Below are positions 63,326-64,000 of a DNA stretch of 64,000 bases, piece after piece. Both the position numbers and the translations under genes were made by a program. The stretch is taken from contig NZ_RSCL01000033.1 of NCBI RefSeq assembly GCF_003991905.1, positions 28,887 to 92,886 of the forward strand. Direction: 5' to 3'. The notes beneath the pieces were generated by a model, which worked only from the letters and a program-made list of their open reading frames with translations, was not told where the DNA came from and searched no databases. How positions within the stretch are numbered: position 1 is the first letter of the stretch; each line of letters begins with the position of its first letter. The stretch comes from Dulcicalothrix desertica PCC 7102. Lineage in GTDB: Bacteria > Cyanobacteriota > Cyanobacteriia > Cyanobacteriales > Nostocaceae.

Positions 63326-63958
63326 ATGATACAGAAAGCTATTGCACTAATTCCTTCTGAATTCCGTTGGGGACTGTTTTTTCCGATGCTATTCCTCAAC
63401 GCTTGGCTTTTGCTTATACTCGTACAACAAGTGCAACCTCTAGCTACAATAGTGGTTCTAGCTATTTTGTTTGCATTTTTGCTCGATTACCCAATTGGGT
63501 TTTTGGAAAAACTTGGTTTAAAGCGAGTATTAGCAGTAGTACTGGTATTCGTAAGTGCTTTGATTGGTATAACTGCTATAGCTCTAACGTTGGTGCCTGA
63601 AATTATCCTCCAAGCTAACGATTTACTAATTAATCTACCGCATTGGATTGAATTAATTGACAAACAAGTCGATGTTCTCAATGCTTGGGTAGAAGCTCGA
63701 CAGCTACCCATAAATTTGGATGGAATTACTGCTCAGTTTAGTGACCAGTTACTTCACCAAGTTCAGGTAATCGCTAGTCAAGTGTTTAATGTTGCTTTTG
63801 AGACTCTTGGTAGTATTGCGAATATTTTTTTAATCCTTGTTTTCACGCTTGTGTTGACTTTGAGTGGTGATAGAGTTTGGAAAGGTTTATTAAGTTGGTT
63901 GCCTTTATGGTGGAGAGAGCAAATAAGTAAGTCGGCGCCAAAATTCCTAACTATGTAA
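63326..63958 (+). pseudogene. Truncated AI-2E family transporter gene
   Basis: From ATG 63326 the frame encodes 210 residues matching the N-terminal part of the AI-2E/PerM permease family: LFFPMLFLNAWLLLILVQQ, ILFAFLLDYPIGFLEKLG, a periplasmic domain around HWIELIDKQVDVLNAW, and LILVFTLVLTLSGDRVWKGL. Family members have about 340 or more residues. Here the frame stops just after WWREQISKSAPKFL, where intact proteins continue with further membrane helices. The DNA after the stop (63959-64000) shows no continuation in another frame. It may be broken by a deletion or insertion whose rest is outside the window. Confidence 0.65.
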
Positions 63959-64000
63959 CGAAAAGTTAATAAGAGACGTTAGAGTTAAATTTTACACGCT

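Noticed and set aside
1..64000. tRNA, rRNA or riboswitch genes
   Set aside because: None were recognised by eye on either strand; short structured RNAs could still be missed without a covariance search.

Overview
The window reads as chromosomal DNA of a filamentous, probably heterocyst-forming cyanobacterium (Nostocales). Support comes from an NDH-1 subunit NdhK, a xisH-xisI pair, an SLH-domain porin, a ScyD/ScyE-type PEP-CTERM protein, NB-ARC/WD40 giants, a Uma2 nuclease and remnants of a DevBCA-type exporter. The DNA is AT-rich, and short palindromic repeats fill many gaps between genes. The hexamer GGCGCC occurs about 109 times by my manual count, where a handful would be expected from composition. 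The usual cyanobacterial HIP1 octamer GCGATCGC was seen only once, near 34108.

Layout. 1-4898 (minus): branched-chain/neutral amino-acid ABC importer livJ-livH-livM-livG, with livG cut by the window edge. 5161-9151 (plus): small toxin-antitoxin-like pair, pgi, a cupin protein and an isochorismatase-fold hydrolase. 9764-10443 (plus): two overlapping genes ending in a retropepsin-like protease. 10432-14666 (minus): a tight three-gene cassette of a winged-helix protein, an AAA-type ATPase and a DUF1802-like/PD-(D/E)XK nuclease. I could not match this set to a named system, and it is the best candidate here for an undescribed defence or DNA-processing system. 14792-15664: an RHH-like gene and a gene whose 3' end is broken by an exactly delimited 100-bp MITE. 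16198-22300: acyl-CoA dehydrogenase, then a divergent pair of sugar porter and secreted GH31-CBM20 alpha-glucosidase. 22382-26092: small metabolic genes, a methyltransferase remnant and an orphan ndhK. 26346-29996: NB-ARC/WD40 STAND protein with a palindromic repeat read through in frame.

30264-36279 (plus) is a second cassette: an isochorismatase-like protein lacking the expected catalytic Asp, a PAS histidine kinase, and a 1260-residue carbamoyltransferase fused to an NPPF-type methyltransferase. 36577-43154: AraC regulator, ScyD/ScyE-type protein, and a giant protein with two alkaline-phosphatase-like halves plus RTX repeats. 43534-45396: an isonitrile synthase fused to a TauD-type Fe(II)/2-oxoglutarate dioxygenase, which implies an isonitrile natural product. 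45620-54065 looks like a defence/mobile neighbourhood: Uma2 nuclease, a 1928-residue DUF4011-helicase-Vsr-like protein of the Hhe type carrying two sets of three internal repeats, decayed beta-propeller genes, and xisH-xisI.

54365-64000 holds an AraC regulator, a MATE exporter, a small-molecule-type methyltransferase, porin and outer-membrane genes, two MarR regulators with visible palindromic operator candidates, a collapsed devB-devA-tolC exporter remnant, and a truncated AI-2E-family permease. No tRNA, rRNA or CRISPR array was recognised. All functional calls rest on reading motifs and families by eye, without database searches.
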